Positions 25,975 through 36,581 of a stretch of 64,000 bases of DNA are shown here, piece by piece. A model generated the notes under the pieces. It was not told the origin of the DNA and made no database searches. It was given only the letters and a program-made list of their open reading frames with translations. The DNA comes from Skeletonema tropicum (taxonomy: Eukaryota; Bacillariophyta; Thalassiosirophyceae; Thalassiosirales; Thalassiosiraceae): NCBI GenBank assembly GCA_037178625.1, contig CM074144.1:1984001-2048000 (forward strand), in the 5' to 3' direction. A program made the position numbers and the translations under genes. How positions within the stretch are numbered: position 1 is the first letter of the stretch; each line of letters starts with the position of its first letter.

Positions 25975-26691
25975 ATGACCAGCGTCGAAGTGCTAGAATC
26001 CATATCATTCCTGCTGGAACTGATCGATGCCCATAAATGGGAGTTATTCCGCTCCTACGCCCTTGAACCAAGTCCAGCACACTTCCGAGCTCGGTCAAAC
26101 ATTATCGCACAGATTCCTGAACTCAATGGCATGACGTTACTTCACGCCGTATTGAAATGCGAACCTCCACCGGAGCTTGTTCTCAACATGATCGAGATTT
26201 GTCCCAACCTAACAGCTGCCAGGGATTGTCTCGGCCGGACTCCACTTCACGTCGCCGCTGGATCAGTTGTGGCTCCGATGTTGATCAAGATCATTGCTCA
26301 TGTCTACCCTGATGCATGTGATGTTCAAGACGTAGATGGAAAGACTCCATTGCACTTTGCATGTGATAGCTCATCTGTGCTTTTTGAAGAAGACTTCGAC
26401 GACGACGATGAAACTGATGAGGCCGCGAAACCGCTACCACCATGCCACGATGCCATCTGTGCTCTTCTGTCAGAGTCTCTTGCTGCGGCTACAATAGAAG
26501 ACGCAGACGAAATGAGCCCGTTGGAGCATGCTATAATGAGTAATGCATCGTTGAAAACTGTCAAGCTACTGCAGCATGCAGCAGCGCAACATTTGCAGAA
26601 GACAGCATCTCCGTCTACGTGTCCGGGGCCCACCACAATGTCACGAAGAAAAAGAAGAGTGTCTCTGGAGAACGGTGATACCTCCTATTAA
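25975..26691 (+). CDS. Ankyrin-repeat protein
   Basis: 238 residues from the ATG in context CAACAATGACC. The frame is open further upstream, but only to a GTG, so this ATG is preferred. Seen: three ankyrin-like units at about residues 46-75 (NGMTLLHAVLKC), 84-115 (LGRTPLHVAAGS) and 120-150 (DGKTPLHFACDS), followed by an acidic run of Asp, a less regular fourth unit (EMSPLEHAIM) and a basic tail with RRKRR that could act as a nuclear signal. Known: ankyrin repeats mediate protein-protein contacts, and small cytosolic or nuclear proteins of this type are numerous in diatoms. No catalytic domain. The specific role cannot be read from sequence. Confidence 0.82.
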   Translation: MTSVEVLESISFLLELIDAHKWELFRSYALEPSPAHFRARSNIIAQIPELNGMTLLHAVLKCEPPPELVLNMIEICPNLTAARDCLGRTPLHVAAGSVVAPMLIKIIAHVYPDACDVQDVDGKTPLHFACDSSSVLFEEDFDDDDETDEAAKPLPPCHDAICALLSESLAAATIEDADEMSPLEHAIMSNASLKTVKLLQHAAAQHLQKTASPSTCPGPTTMSRRKRRVSLENGDTSY

Positions 26692-26933
26692 GGGAGGTTA
26701 TTCCATTACTGGAATTGAAATATAGAGCTATGTACAACATAATGAATATAATTAGTTTTCGACGAATCATGATTTGCAGAGTCAATTCCCTTTTTCTAGG
26801 CTAAGTGCAGGGTCAGCCTAGCCACGATGTTTGTTCTCAGGGAGTACTTGACCTCAGAAAATGGTCAACATAGCGTTGGAAAGCTGAGAGTGAGAGGAGT
26901 TCAAATCCGTGGAGAGCTATTAGCCGTAGGCCA

Positions 26934-27232
26934 TTTTTTGCGCCCATTTGGGCGCAAAAATCGATTTTGGCTTATCTTGCTTGAGATCGGCTCCACGCTG
27001 TAGTCCTCGATACGCTCTTCGAATTTTTCACCCCGTCATATTTTTTGCGCCACAATATTATTTTTGGAGGGAAGCTTGTATAGATTCCCGAACATTCTCC
27101 CGCCAAAACCAAATCGCGGACTTTTCTGAAAAAATTATTTTTCGCACCCAATCGAGGGAATCTATAAACCGAGGACTACAGCGTGATCGGCTCCAAATTT
27201 TTTTGCGCCCATACTATGGGCGCAAAAATCGC
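26934..27232. repeat. Fold-back structure bounded by GCGCCCA palindromes
   Basis: The region is nested inverted repeats. At each end is a self-complementary block, TTTTTGCGCCCA...TGGGCGCAAAAATCG, around 26934-26962 and 27198-27232. Inside, CACGCTGTAGTCCTCG near 26992 is the exact reverse complement of CGAGGACTACAGCGTG near 27169, and TATAGATTCCC near 27078 pairs with GGGAATCTATA near 27157. Just upstream (about 26874) lies GTTGGAAAGCTGAGAGTGAG, a motif shared with the tandem array. It looks like a small non-autonomous fold-back or MITE element. No clear target duplication was found. Confidence 0.6.
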
Positions 27233-28314
27233 TGGGTGGTGATACGCATTACTACGCCATTACTATACCGATCCTGCCGGTTCAAAGACCAATATTATTC
27301 CATTTAGTTAGTTTAGAGTGCATCTGCAACTTGGGTTGATCAGATTCCATCCACACGCCGAGATCTTGGGGGTGTTGATCGGCGTCGTGAGACGATTTTG
27401 CATAAAAAATCACACATCTCACAAAAAGCATCCCCACCATGATGCATCACATGGCGTTGTCAGCCATAAAATAAACAGCTACAACGACTCCAACATGTTT
27501 CCTACCCCAAAATTTTGTGCTGAATCCATTTTTGAGGTCGGTGGGGCCTGAATATCAACGGATACGGCAGTATATCGACGTGAACACAATACATGCAAAT
27601 TCGGCACAGTCGACATCACCAGAGCCGACCTCAAATATGAGCCCAAACATTTTAGGCGATGGTAGTAGACAAAATTTAATGTGCCGGCACTAGATAAGTC
27701 CACTGGAACCCTCTGAACTAATGCTCTTGATATGGGCTTTTTTGCGCCCATTTTGCCGCCCATTTTTGGCCAGCGCAGCAGCATTGTCGAAAGAACTTCG
27801 AATAATACGTTGTGCAGTTTCTCTTATCGTACTTCCTCACTCTGCGCTTTTGGTACTCTCTTGCGGGCGATGCCCACGTTGGCCCAACAACTGTGGATAA
27901 TCGGGTATAAAAGTTCAAAATAAACACCCGTAAATTGGCATAATATACCCTCAAAATGAACCAAAATCTCCTGTGAAACCTGATCTAACCAGACTATCTT
28001 GTTGTGGGCACGCCCTATCCTCTCTTTCTTCCAGCAGCTCCATCATCAGTCCATAGTCCATCCATCAGATCGGAGCTCGAATGAGGCTTTAATGTATTAT
28101 GATGTTGTACAATGCCTAATGAGCTGCCATCATCATCAGTTGCAGTTAACGACGGTAGAATCATCCGCAACTTTCAACTGACATGAACGTGACATAACTT
28201 GTGTCAAAAAGTAGCGATAAGAAACATCATCTCTTAACAAGCCAGCCACAGCAAGAAGCTATCTACATGCACATCATCTAAAATACACATAAGTAATCAT
28301 CTATCGTCTCCACA
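27233..28314. other. Intergenic region
   Basis: No convincing gene. It contains another GCGCCCATTTT block near 27744 related to the fold-back above, and a short inverted pair TTTGAGGTCGG (about 27530) / CCGACCTCAAA (about 27625). The last 100 bp precede the ATG of the LRR/oxygenase gene. Confidence 0.45.
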
Positions 28315-30315
28315 ATGACCGAAGCCATCATCGACACAAAAAGCGATGGCGAAGCAAACAATGAGCCTCAGCCATCATCATTATCCCGTCGAGCTGCAAA
28401 GAAGGCAAAGCGGAAGCAACAAAAGGCTGAAAAGAAACGTCAAGCGCTAGATGCTTACATGATGTCTTCATCAACATCATCGTCCAAAAAAGATGGCAGC
28501 AAAGAAGCACAGCAGTCTACTACTGATAATGATGCAGCATCCACTTCGTCGTCTTTGGTAGTAGTGGGGGGAAAGGCAGCAAGAGCTCGTTTGGCTCGTC
28601 AACATGATGTCAATTTGATTGCCGTGCCTTCTTCCAAAAATCATGATGCAATCGACAAAACATCATCAACATCATCATCATCATGGCAGCAACATCGTCC
28701 CCAAGGCGGTGCACCAATCCTCTCTCAAGTATTGCCACAACACATCGAATTAGTCGAGTATCTTGAAACCAAAGAGCAGCAAATGCGAATACAGGGGAGA
28801 GGTGCAATTATGAAGGAACGAATGGTTGTGGAAGTGGATTGTCATGGTAGCATGGATTACTGCTCTGATGATGTTGTTGGTGACATTAACAACAACAACT
28901 TTACAGATGATGACAAGAAGAAGTGTGGAATATTATCTCGAAGGAATCTACGTGGCAACTTTACTTTGCTATCATTCACATCATCGCTAGCAGCGCTGCA
29001 ATCCAAAATAATCTCAACGAATACTATTCTACATTTGGATCTATCCCGAAATGAATTATGGAATATATCCAAAGATGCACTTGAACCACTTGCATCAACA
29101 TTACAAACATTGGATATATCCCGTAATTGGTTCGAGTCACTTCCAGAATCCATTGGTACGACACTCCTTGCATTGACAGAATTGAGAGCAACGCATAATT
29201 TGTTGAAACCGAATGCATTGAATGTGGATGCATTGAAGGGGATGAATAAGTTGGTATTGATTGATTTGAGATTTAATCAAAAGTGTGGGAGGCAGTCACT
29301 CTTGGATTCATTGCAATCGACTCTTGGTACGACAGTGGAGATCAAATTGACTGTCACCTATCCACCACCATCACCTTCTTCTGACGCAACAACAACAACA
29401 ACAACAACGACAACATCACTTCTTCTTCTCCCGTCCGATAAAGTGGGTGAATCTCCAGCAGTGCGGGATGCAACACTCTTACGAAGTCAATTGGAACCAT
29501 GGTCAACTATGGCATTGCGGCGTAGATTGGTTGCCGACTTTGGTGAGAAGAGGACAGTGGATGGGAGGAGTTGGGCGGAGGAGGATGTGTCACGGGGTCA
29601 AGTTATGGAGCGGTTGTTGACCATGTACAAAGAGGAAGAAGCGAGTAATAAGGAGGGGAATAATGATCACAACAACAAAAAGTATCATCGGGATGGAAAT
29701 GGTCGGGCAGTGGTAAATGTTTCAGGAACATTAGTGGACGAATCAATTCGGGAGAGAGTCTTGCATGTACTGAGAGAGTTCTGGACCAGCAAAAAATCGT
29801 CTGGTAACCGTGAGAGACCAAGTATTGCGGCCGAAAACTACATGATACTCTGCAGCCCAACAATGTTTGATGCAACAAGTCAAAATGCAGCAAAGGCTGC
29901 AATCAAATTAAAGAAGCACGAGACATTATGGAACTTGGCACATGAAGCAATCCATTCAGTGGATCCTATCTTCGCCTCGCAATATACTGCAGTTGCAGTC
30001 ACTCATAATTTCGAGGGATCACCTCACATTGACAAGCAAAATACTGGCCCCTTTTATGGATTTGCGGTGGGGGATTACGAGGACGGGACTGGCGGTATCA
30101 TGGTGGAGTGTTCGGCACGCGTGATTGCCAAAGTGAATACAAAGAATCGTATGGCGAAGGTTGATGGCCGGTATCCACACTGGGTTGGGCCGTATGATAG
30201 CACACGAGATCGATTCTCTCTCATTTATTACAAAACAGATGGGGAGGTTGAACCAATTGGACCTGCTGTTTTTACTGTCCCTTCTGAAATTTGTATAACT
30301 TGCGCTACTGGTTAG
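28315..30315 (+). CDS. Leucine-rich-repeat protein with C-terminal 2OG-Fe(II) oxygenase-like domain
   Basis: 666 residues, single exon, start in context CTCCACAATGACC. Seen: a Lys/Arg-rich N-terminus (RRAAKKAKRKQQKAEKKR, about 25-43); three or four LRR units around 236-320 (LHLDLSRNEL, LQTLDISRNWF, LTELRATHNLL); a Thr-rich linker; and a C-terminal domain with H571-I-D573, H622 and R633 followed by FSLIYYK. This HxD...H...R spacing is the Fe(II) and 2-oxoglutarate binding pattern of double-stranded beta-helix dioxygenases. Known: members hydroxylate proteins, nucleic acids or small molecules. Inference: the LRRs may present the substrate to the oxygenase, and the basic N-terminus may direct it to the nucleus or nucleolus. 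The fusion is unusual. The substrate is unknown. Confidence 0.78.
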   Translation: MTEAIIDTKSDGEANNEPQPSSLSRRAAKKAKRKQQKAEKKRQALDAYMMSSSTSSSKKDGSKEAQQSTTDNDAASTSSSLVVVGGKAARARLARQHDVNLIAVPSSKNHDAIDKTSSTSSSSWQQHRPQGGAPILSQVLPQHIELVEYLETKEQQMRIQGRGAIMKERMVVEVDCHGSMDYCSDDVVGDINNNNFTDDDKKKCGILSRRNLRGNFTLLSFTSSLAALQSKIISTNTILHLDLSRNELWNISKDALEPLASTLQTLDISRNWFESLPESIGTTLLALTELRATHNLLKPNALNVDALKGMNKLVLIDLRFNQKCGRQSLLDSLQSTLGTTVEIKLTVTYPPPSPSSDATTTTTTTTTSLLLLPSDKVGESPAVRDATLLRSQLEPWSTMALRRRLVADFGEKRTVDGRSWAEEDVSRGQVMERLLTMYKEEEASNKEGNNDHNNKKYHRDGNGRAVVNVSGTLVDESIRERVLHVLREFWTSKKSSGNRERPSIAAENYMILCSPTMFDATSQNAAKAAIKLKKHETLWNLAHEAIHSVDPIFASQYTAVAVTHNFEGSPHIDKQNTGPFYGFAVGDYEDGTGGIMVECSARVIAKVNTKNRMAKVDGRYPHWVGPYDSTRDRFSLIYYKTDGEVEPIGPAVFTVPSEICITCATG

Positions 30316-30459
30316 AAGACTTCCTCCCCCACGCTCGTCCAATCAAAGAATCAATCCAAATGAATGAATTGATTGACAAACCGGGCAAACAATTATGATA
30401 GGCAATTACAGAAGGCTATCACTGAAGACTTTCACATTGTAGTGCTCTAAAATAAGATA

Positions 30460-32465
30460 CTATGAACCTACTTTGTATTCCCGAAAGAGACGAGTCAATA
30501 CACCGACGTTGGTACTGCTGGCCGATAGCACCTCCAACATTCCTTCCGCAGCATCTTCACCACTGTCCCATGCTCCATTCACTGTCCCATACCAGTCGTT
30601 AACGTCGGTTGCCTCTCCAGCGAACCAGACATTCTTGACTGCTTTTCGAAGCTGTTGAACATCATCGTGAAATGTTCTCCCGATTATTTTGAACGAGTAG
30701 GTACCACGCACATTCTCTTCACTTCCCCATCTCGTAATTATGTATCGATCAGGGGGCGTAATGGTAGGAAACATGGCCTTGAGCTTCGTCATCACATCAG
30801 ATAGTACCTCCTCGTCTGTTTGAGTCTCCATATGCCGAGCGGTATCTGCAGCAGCCCACCCAACAAGTATGGGTATTCCCTTGTACGAAGTAGGATTGAA
30901 AAAAGTGGTCCATTTGCCACTATTCTCACCTTTCGGTGTAATGAGCTCAAACCACTCGCTGTCCGGCCACACAGCTGCATCCGAATCGTTCCATTGCATT
31001 ACACATTTGTTCAATAGGCCAAAGCCCATTCCGTCTATCACTTCCTGCTTCTGATCGGGGAGACTTGGAGTGAACTTGATTGTACCTGCCTTCAACACAC
31101 CCAGAGAGACTGTAACTAAAACTGTCTTGGCCATGACTTTGCTTTCAACTCCATCTCTTGTGTAGGAGATGATGGCACTGCCATTTGAATTGCTGTAATC
31201 AATTTCAGTGACTTTGCTCTTCAATTGAATTTTGTGAGCAATGGGAGCTGCAACCTTTGCTGCAGTATTGCCATACCCAACACCTGGAACGCTCGTGTAA
31301 TGCAGTGGAGTATTATCGCCATCAATAGTGTCCCCAAAAATAGATAGCTCGTTTTTACCACCGGTATAATCCACCTCTGTGGCAGCCATTGTTAGGTCGA
31401 TGAATTGAGCATCTACTTCGCTGGTCAACTTCTCTTCTTTGTACTTCTCTGCAGCAGTACCATAGCTTGCATCCTCATCTTCACCCAAACCCGCAGCGTA
31501 TTCCTTTGTATATTTTAAGAATCCTTTCCACACTCTGTCATATAAATCTTTTGCCTCTCCGTCTTTCATTCGCTCTGTCTTTACCGCTGCATCTGCGTCA
31601 GCGTGATCACCCTCATCCTTCTCCTGTTCTAATGTCTGCAGGTAGAATGGACTATCCTTCAATGGCACAAAAAGTGCATCTCTTCTATCAGTATCGATTC
31701 CATTTAGATATCCACCGTCCATGAGTTTTTCTTCGAGGGCGTTTGCAAGAGAGATACAGAGAGAAAAAGATGGGATGATGCAACAAGTACATGAGCATGT
31801 GGTTGAAATACCCATCATAGATTCATTTCATGCTCATTATATTTTGTGCTCACCTTCTAAAGTGGTGTCTGCATATAACCATTCAGATCCCATTTCAATT
31901 GGTATATTCGTGAAGTTCCCATGCATTGAAGGGTTGTTGATGGATCCATCGAGATTGACAGACTTTGATCTACACGGCATGGGTGCATTTGGATGCAGAT
32001 TGAAATTACGATGAAGAGTGAGATTTACATGTTGATAAAGTTATGAAGTTGAATCCCAAAACACATATTTACGAGATCAGAAAAGGTGTATACATGAACA
32101 TGAACATGAACTTACCTGCCGCCAATATAATCGTGAGCTTCCAACACTAATATATTATCTACGCCGTTATCGAGCAACGCTTTGGCCGCCGAAATACCTG
32201 CCCATCCAGCTCCAACAATGACTGCATCATAGTTTTGAATGCCTGCACTGGCTCGTATAGATTTTTTGCCCGGGCCCGAGGCTTGAAAGATTATTGACAG
32301 AGTGAATACAAACGCTAGCACTCCAAGGCCAAATGAGAAGGCCAAGCGGAAAATATATTTTATCATGGCGAACTTTGGTCTTTTCGCTTCATTCTCTCCT
32401 CCATGATCATTAAGAAAAAGGGGAGATCGAGGCAGAATGGTGAACTTGCGATTACGAATGGACAT
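30460..32465 (-). CDS. Membrane-anchored flavin amine oxidase, three exons
   Basis: Exons on the minus strand: 32116-32465, 31854-31969 and 30460-31730. The introns are GTAAGT...TAG and GTGAGC...AAG. The phases fit (350 + 116 + 1271 = 1737 nt) to give 578 residues. Seen: a hydrophobic segment at about 34-60; the FAD-binding GAGWAG at 85-90 with an acidic residue ending the second strand (LVLEAHD, E109) and a GGR, whose Arg codon is split by intron 1; IEMGSEWLY in exon 2; and the C-terminal FAD-contacting WFAGEATD with [12 protein letters not shown]. Known: this is the amine oxidase / polyamine oxidase fold, which oxidises amines and releases H2O2 and an aldehyde. Inference: a signal-anchored enzyme facing the ER lumen or exterior. 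Substrate unclear: polyamine oxidase and other flavin amine oxidases are both possible. It is convergent with the LRR/oxygenase gene, with a 144-bp gap. Confidence 0.87.
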
Positions 32466-33479
32466 TGATGCGTTTTCGTTGTCGTCTGCCTCTTTGTTTG
32501 TGCATTCACGATGACAATGAAGAATGAATATCCATAGATGTAGTGCTTCACCTGCGCTCGTGCTTTAAGTCCATACAACTTCAACAGGCAACATGCGAAC
32601 TCAACACTTTGTGTGTGGGGCTTTAAGTTATTTCTGTGCTACGGTAAACTACTTATTGTACGTATCACTGGTATTTTGAACAAGAAAAGCATCTGTGAAA
32701 ATGGTTGAGTTAGTTGTGTTCTGCTTGAGGAAATAGGATACCGTAAGGTGGTATCTACATTATTCATTCCGCCATTTGAATTGATACTTTTAGCTTGAAA
32801 ATCATGTACCGAGCCGTCTTTTGTTCATTTCATTTCATTTCATTCCATCCGCTCCCGCCCAGCCAACTCGCTTTGGCTGGAGCCCCACAAGGTCTAGCGT
32901 GTGCATATCTTTCAAGCTAGCATAGCCATTACCATCACGACGGAGTGCGTGCTCAGCCGCTTTTGGACATAAAAGGGTGTTTGAATTTGTGGCCCTTCTC
33001 TCTTAAAAGAAAAGAAAGGCTATGGAAAGAATCGATGAAGCCAGAAACAACAAATACTCTCTAGAATTAATGATATCAATAAGAGAAATTTATGCGACCG
33101 AAAAGTTAGGGGAATGAAGGTGAGCTTGTTACACATATTATATACACACTATTTTGAGGAAGTCTCCATTCTCTAGCGCTAGCCCCTTGTTTTTGTGCTT
33201 CGAGAGAGGCAGCCACCCATGACCTTGGGCTAAGGAGAGGGGACGGTTGTCACAATAAAGCAGCTATGAATATTCATCATTCACATTTCAAAATATTGCA
33301 TGCTTCCAAGCTCTTTTAGAGCACACAAATTGTCCGATTCACGTCCACCTCAAGCCTTCCATCAGGATTACACCTCTACAATTTCTTGTGACAAGAATGA
33401 AAGGTCACCTTTCCTGTCTTTCTTTTACACTAATCTAGATGTATGCTGAATGGGTAGGCTTTGAATTGTAGGAGCCATC
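32466..33479. other. Intergenic region with duplicated 3' flank
   Basis: No gene seen. From about 33345 the sequence matches 39400-39524 closely (shared blocks such as CCATCAGGATTACACCTC and GTATGCTGAATGGGTAGGC). It is the duplicated downstream flank of a Cys/His-repeat gene. A CATTT microsatellite lies near 32826-32844. Confidence 0.6.
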
Positions 33480-33850
33480 TCGATTTCAACTAGATTTATC
33501 GATACGCCCCATGCCTAAAGCAAACTCCTTTACGCTTGGAATGGTTTGTACACCCTTCTCTGATGCAAAGTTTGGCCTTTGCACCGTTGCCCCGTGCCAG
33601 ATGCAAACCCCTCCTTCGAATTCACGATTTGTACATCCTTCACTGCTGCTAGTTTGACTCTTGACCCATGCTTAATGCAAACTCCTCCTCTTTGACCATG
33701 ATTAGTGCATCATTCACTCCTACATAACTTTACAATCGCTCCGTACCTGATACGCACTCCTCCTTTGACAGTTTGGTTTGTGCAACGTTCAGTACTGCAT
33801 AGTTTCTAGTTTCGCCTTTGAGCCATTTTTTCTGCACACTCCTCCTGTGC
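33480..33850 (-). pseudogene. Highly decayed Cys/His-repeat gene remnant
   Basis: Read on the minus strand, fragments of the C-X4-C-X9-C-X2-H repeat are recognisable (for example the complements of CAAACTCCTCCTCTTTGACC and GTTTGTACATCCTTCACTGC), but in changing frames and with stops. No N-terminal domain remains. Its 3' flank and first repeats match 39525-39610, so it is an older duplicate of that pseudogene. Confidence 0.72.
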
Positions 33851-34228
33851 CACAACCGCACACAACATGCGATGATAATGATATACTATCTTACATGAAC
33901 ATAAGAGCTTTAAGAGTTTAAGGTCGTATGCAGTGACAACTTATCCCGCTTAACACATTTGCCTTTGTTCATGCTTCACTGAAAATGCAAGTTTTGACAC
34001 TACCTACTGTTGCTAAAATAATTGCTTATCGCTTCTTTTGCTCGTTGAACCCAAAATTAGAGTCTTCATATGCCGAGGAAAGAATCAAACCGGAACCGTG
34101 TTAGAGGGTTGTCTCTCCTACGACAGCTCCTACTACTTGCTCCAGCCATGTCCTCTGCAGACTTCTCTTTGTCGAGCTATATCTATCGATCTATATTTGT
34201 GCATCCCTATCCCTCGCCACTGCATAGC

Positions 34229-35410
34229 TTAAACTGTGCCCATGTCGAAAGCTCCGCTGCTGCATCTTTTGACCTTTGCCCCACGCCTTCTGCACACTCC
34301 TCCTTTGATAGTAACAGCTTGGTTTGTGCAACCTTCGCTACTGCATAGTTTGACCTTTGCACCATGCCGAATACACACTCCTCCTTTCCTAGCAAGGTTT
34401 GAACACCCTTCACTGCTGCATAGTTTGACCTTTGCACCATGCTTCATGCACACTCCTCCTTTGACAGCTTGGTTTGTGCAACCTTCGCTACTGCATAGTT
34501 TGACCTTTGCACCATGCTTCATGCACACTCCTCCTTTCCTAGCAAGGTTTGAACACCCTTCACTGCTGCATAGTTTGACCTTTGCACCATGCTTCATGCA
34601 CACTCCTCCTTTGACAGCTTGGTTTGTGCAACCTTCGCTACTGCATAGTTTGACCTTTGCACCATGCTTCATGCACACTCCTCCTATTTTAGCAAGGTTT
34701 GAACACCCTTTACTGCTGCATAGTTTGCGCTCTGCTCCATGCCGAATGCACACTCCTCCTTTGACAGAATAGTTTGTACATCCTTCACTGCTGCATAGTT
34801 TGACCTTTGCACCATGCCGAACGCACACCCCTCCTTTCTGAGCACGATTTGTGCATCCTTCACTGATGCAAAGTTGGGCCTTTGCTCCATGCCTGACGCA
34901 CACTCCTCCCTTCCGAGCAATGTTAGTGCACCCTTCACTACTGCAACGTTTGATCTTATATTTTGCACCGTGCCTCTTGCAAACTCCTTCTTTGACAGTA
35001 TTGTTAGTGCATCCTTCACTGCTGCATAGTTTCTGCTCTGCTCCATGCCTGACGCACACCCCTCCTTTGACGGCACGATTTGTGCATCCTTCAGCATGGC
35101 ATTTAGGTTTCTTTCTGGCTAGCTTTTTCTTGGGCTGATCATCCTCATTGGAAGACTCTCGCTTTCTTCGTTTCGAAGCACCGTTGCGTTGTCGGCTATT
35201 AGTTGATGGATCTTCAATAATTTGATTCTTCACAGGTGATCTATTCCGAGTTGAAGCTCGACGATGGGTTGAAGCAGTTGATGTCTTCTTGCTCTCAGCT
35301 TCAGCTGCGGCCGCCGCCTCCGCCTTCCTCAGCTGAACTTCTCTGTAGATCAAAACACCCACATCATCTTCTTCCTCGTCAGTATCGTTAGGTGCTGTCA
35401 TCGCCTTCAT
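34229..35410 (-). CDS. Cys/His-repeat protein, 11 repeats
   Basis: 393 residues. Seen: an acidic N-terminus (NDTDEEEDDVG) with LIYREVQLRKAEAAAA, a basic Ser/Arg-rich linker containing KRRKRESSNEDDQPKKK (likely nuclear signal), then 11 tandem units of about 24-25 residues with the pattern C-X4-C-X9-C-X2-H (CSSEGC...GGVCxxHGAK). In the eleventh unit the His is replaced by Arg (CRRRGAK), and a twelfth stops after one Cys. Repeats 7-10 alternate two near-identical types, a sign of recent internal unequal exchange. Known: the spacing resembles zinc-binding repeats of plant WRKY19-type proteins. Inference: zinc-binding nuclear protein. Function unknown. There is a near-identical paralogue at 37016-38879. 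Confidence 0.78.
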   Translation of the reverse strand: MKAMTAPNDTDEEEDDVGVLIYREVQLRKAEAAAAAEAESKKTSTASTHRRASTRNRSPVKNQIIEDPSTNSRQRNGASKRRKRESSNEDDQPKKKLARKKPKCHAEGCTNRAVKGGVCVRHGAEQKLCSSEGCTNNTVKEGVCKRHGAKYKIKRCSSEGCTNIARKGGVCVRHGAKAQLCISEGCTNRAQKGGVCVRHGAKVKLCSSEGCTNYSVKGGVCIRHGAERKLCSSKGCSNLAKIGGVCMKHGAKVKLCSSEGCTNQAVKGGVCMKHGAKVKLCSSEGCSNLARKGGVCMKHGAKVKLCSSEGCTNQAVKGGVCMKHGAKVKLCSSEGCSNLARKGGVCIRHGAKVKLCSSEGCTNQAVTIKGGVCRRRGAKVKRCSSGAFDMGTV

Positions 35411-35672
35411 ATCTTTAACTTCGAGCTTGGCTACAATTTATAAATAAGTATGTCCTGCTACAATATTATGTACTGAGAACTGAGAACTGAGACACGACCA
35501 AAACTAAGTGCAAAACGACCGACCAAAAAAAACGAATAGCCTGAGCCGATGTGCAGTAAGTGTCTTAACCATAACAGATGGTAGTTATAAGATTAGAGTT
35601 ATTCTACTTAGGATCTTCAGACACCTGTCTCAGTCATTGGAGCTGTGCTTGACAGTTTGGTTTATGCAACCT

Positions 35673-36581
35673 TCAGTACTGCATACTAACTTTCGCCTTC
35701 GAGCCATGCCTTCTACACACTTCTCCTGTGATGGCATTGTTTGTACATCCTTCGTTACTGCATGATTTGAGCTTTGCTCCGTGCCTGATGCACACACCTC
35801 CTTTAACAGCACGGTTTGCACATCCTTCGATGCTACATCGTTTGCGCTTTGCACCATGCCTATTGCAAGCTCCTCGTGCCTGAGCTTTGTTCGTACACCC
35901 TTCGCTGCTGCATAGTTTGAACTTTGCTCCATGTCTTTTACACACCCCTCCTTCCTTAGCAAAGTTCGAACATCCTTCTTTGCTGCATAGTTTGCGCTCT
36001 GCTCCATGCCGAAAGCACACCCCTCCTTTGACAACACGGTTTTTGCACCCTTCGCTGCTACATAACTTTACCTCTACTCCGTGCCTGATACACACTCCTC
36101 CTTTCTTAGCTTTGTTTGTACATCCTTCGCTGCTGCATAGTTTTTTGACCTTTGCTCCGTGCCTGATGCACACTGCTCCATCCTGAGCTTGGTTTGTGCA
36201 TGCTTCAACATTGCAACGTTTGAGTTTTGCACCATGCCTGACGCACACTCCTCCTCTTATCATCAGGTTGGTGCATCCATCGACAGAACATCTTTTGCGC
36301 CTATACTTCTTTCTGGCTAACTTTTTCTTGGGCTGATCATCCTCATTGGAAGACTCTCGCTCGCTTCGTTTCGGAGTTCCGATGCACTGTTTACTAGTGG
36401 TCAGTGATTCCTCGCTTTGATTCTCAACAGACGTTCTCTTCCGAGATGAAGATCTTTGACCGTTCGCAGCAGCAGTAGCTGCTGCGGCCTCCGCCTTTCT
36501 CAGCTGAACTTCTCTGTAGATCAAGGCACCCACATCATCTTCGTCTTCCACAGCATCGTTTGGTGCCACCACCGCCTTCAT
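35673..36581 (-). CDS. Cys/His-repeat protein, 8 repeats
   Basis: 302 residues from the Met that aligns with its paralogues (context AAAGATATGAAGG). The frame extends 16 codons further upstream, but that part is not shared. N-terminus NDAVEDEDDVGALIYREVQLRKAEAAAA, basic linker, then eight C-X4-C-X9-C-X2-H units, all with the metal ligands kept. The frame closes as KVSMQY, while further repeat sequence (CSTEGCINQ) continues in another frame to about 35630. The present C-terminus therefore comes from a frameshift. It belongs to a different sequence subtype from the neighbour at 34229: its repeats use CSVDGCTN and CNVEACTN forms. Confidence 0.77.
   Translation of the reverse strand: MKAVVAPNDAVEDEDDVGALIYREVQLRKAEAAAATAAANGQRSSSRKRTSVENQSEESLTTSKQCIGTPKRSERESSNEDDQPKKKLARKKYRRKRCSVDGCTNLMIRGGVCVRHGAKLKRCNVEACTNQAQDGAVCIRHGAKVKKLCSSEGCTNKAKKGGVCIRHGVEVKLCSSEGCKNRVVKGGVCFRHGAERKLCSKEGCSNFAKEGGVCKRHGAKFKLCSSEGCTNKAQARGACNRHGAKRKRCSIEGCANRAVKGGVCIRHGAKLKSCSNEGCTNNAITGEVCRRHGSKAKVSMQY

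Noticed and set aside
34236..34772. Long plus-strand frame (178 codons) with a Pro/His-rich repeated peptide
   Set aside because: It is the antisense of the Cys/His repeats; periodic DNA keeps several frames open. The minus-strand frame has the conserved ligands and the N-terminal domain.
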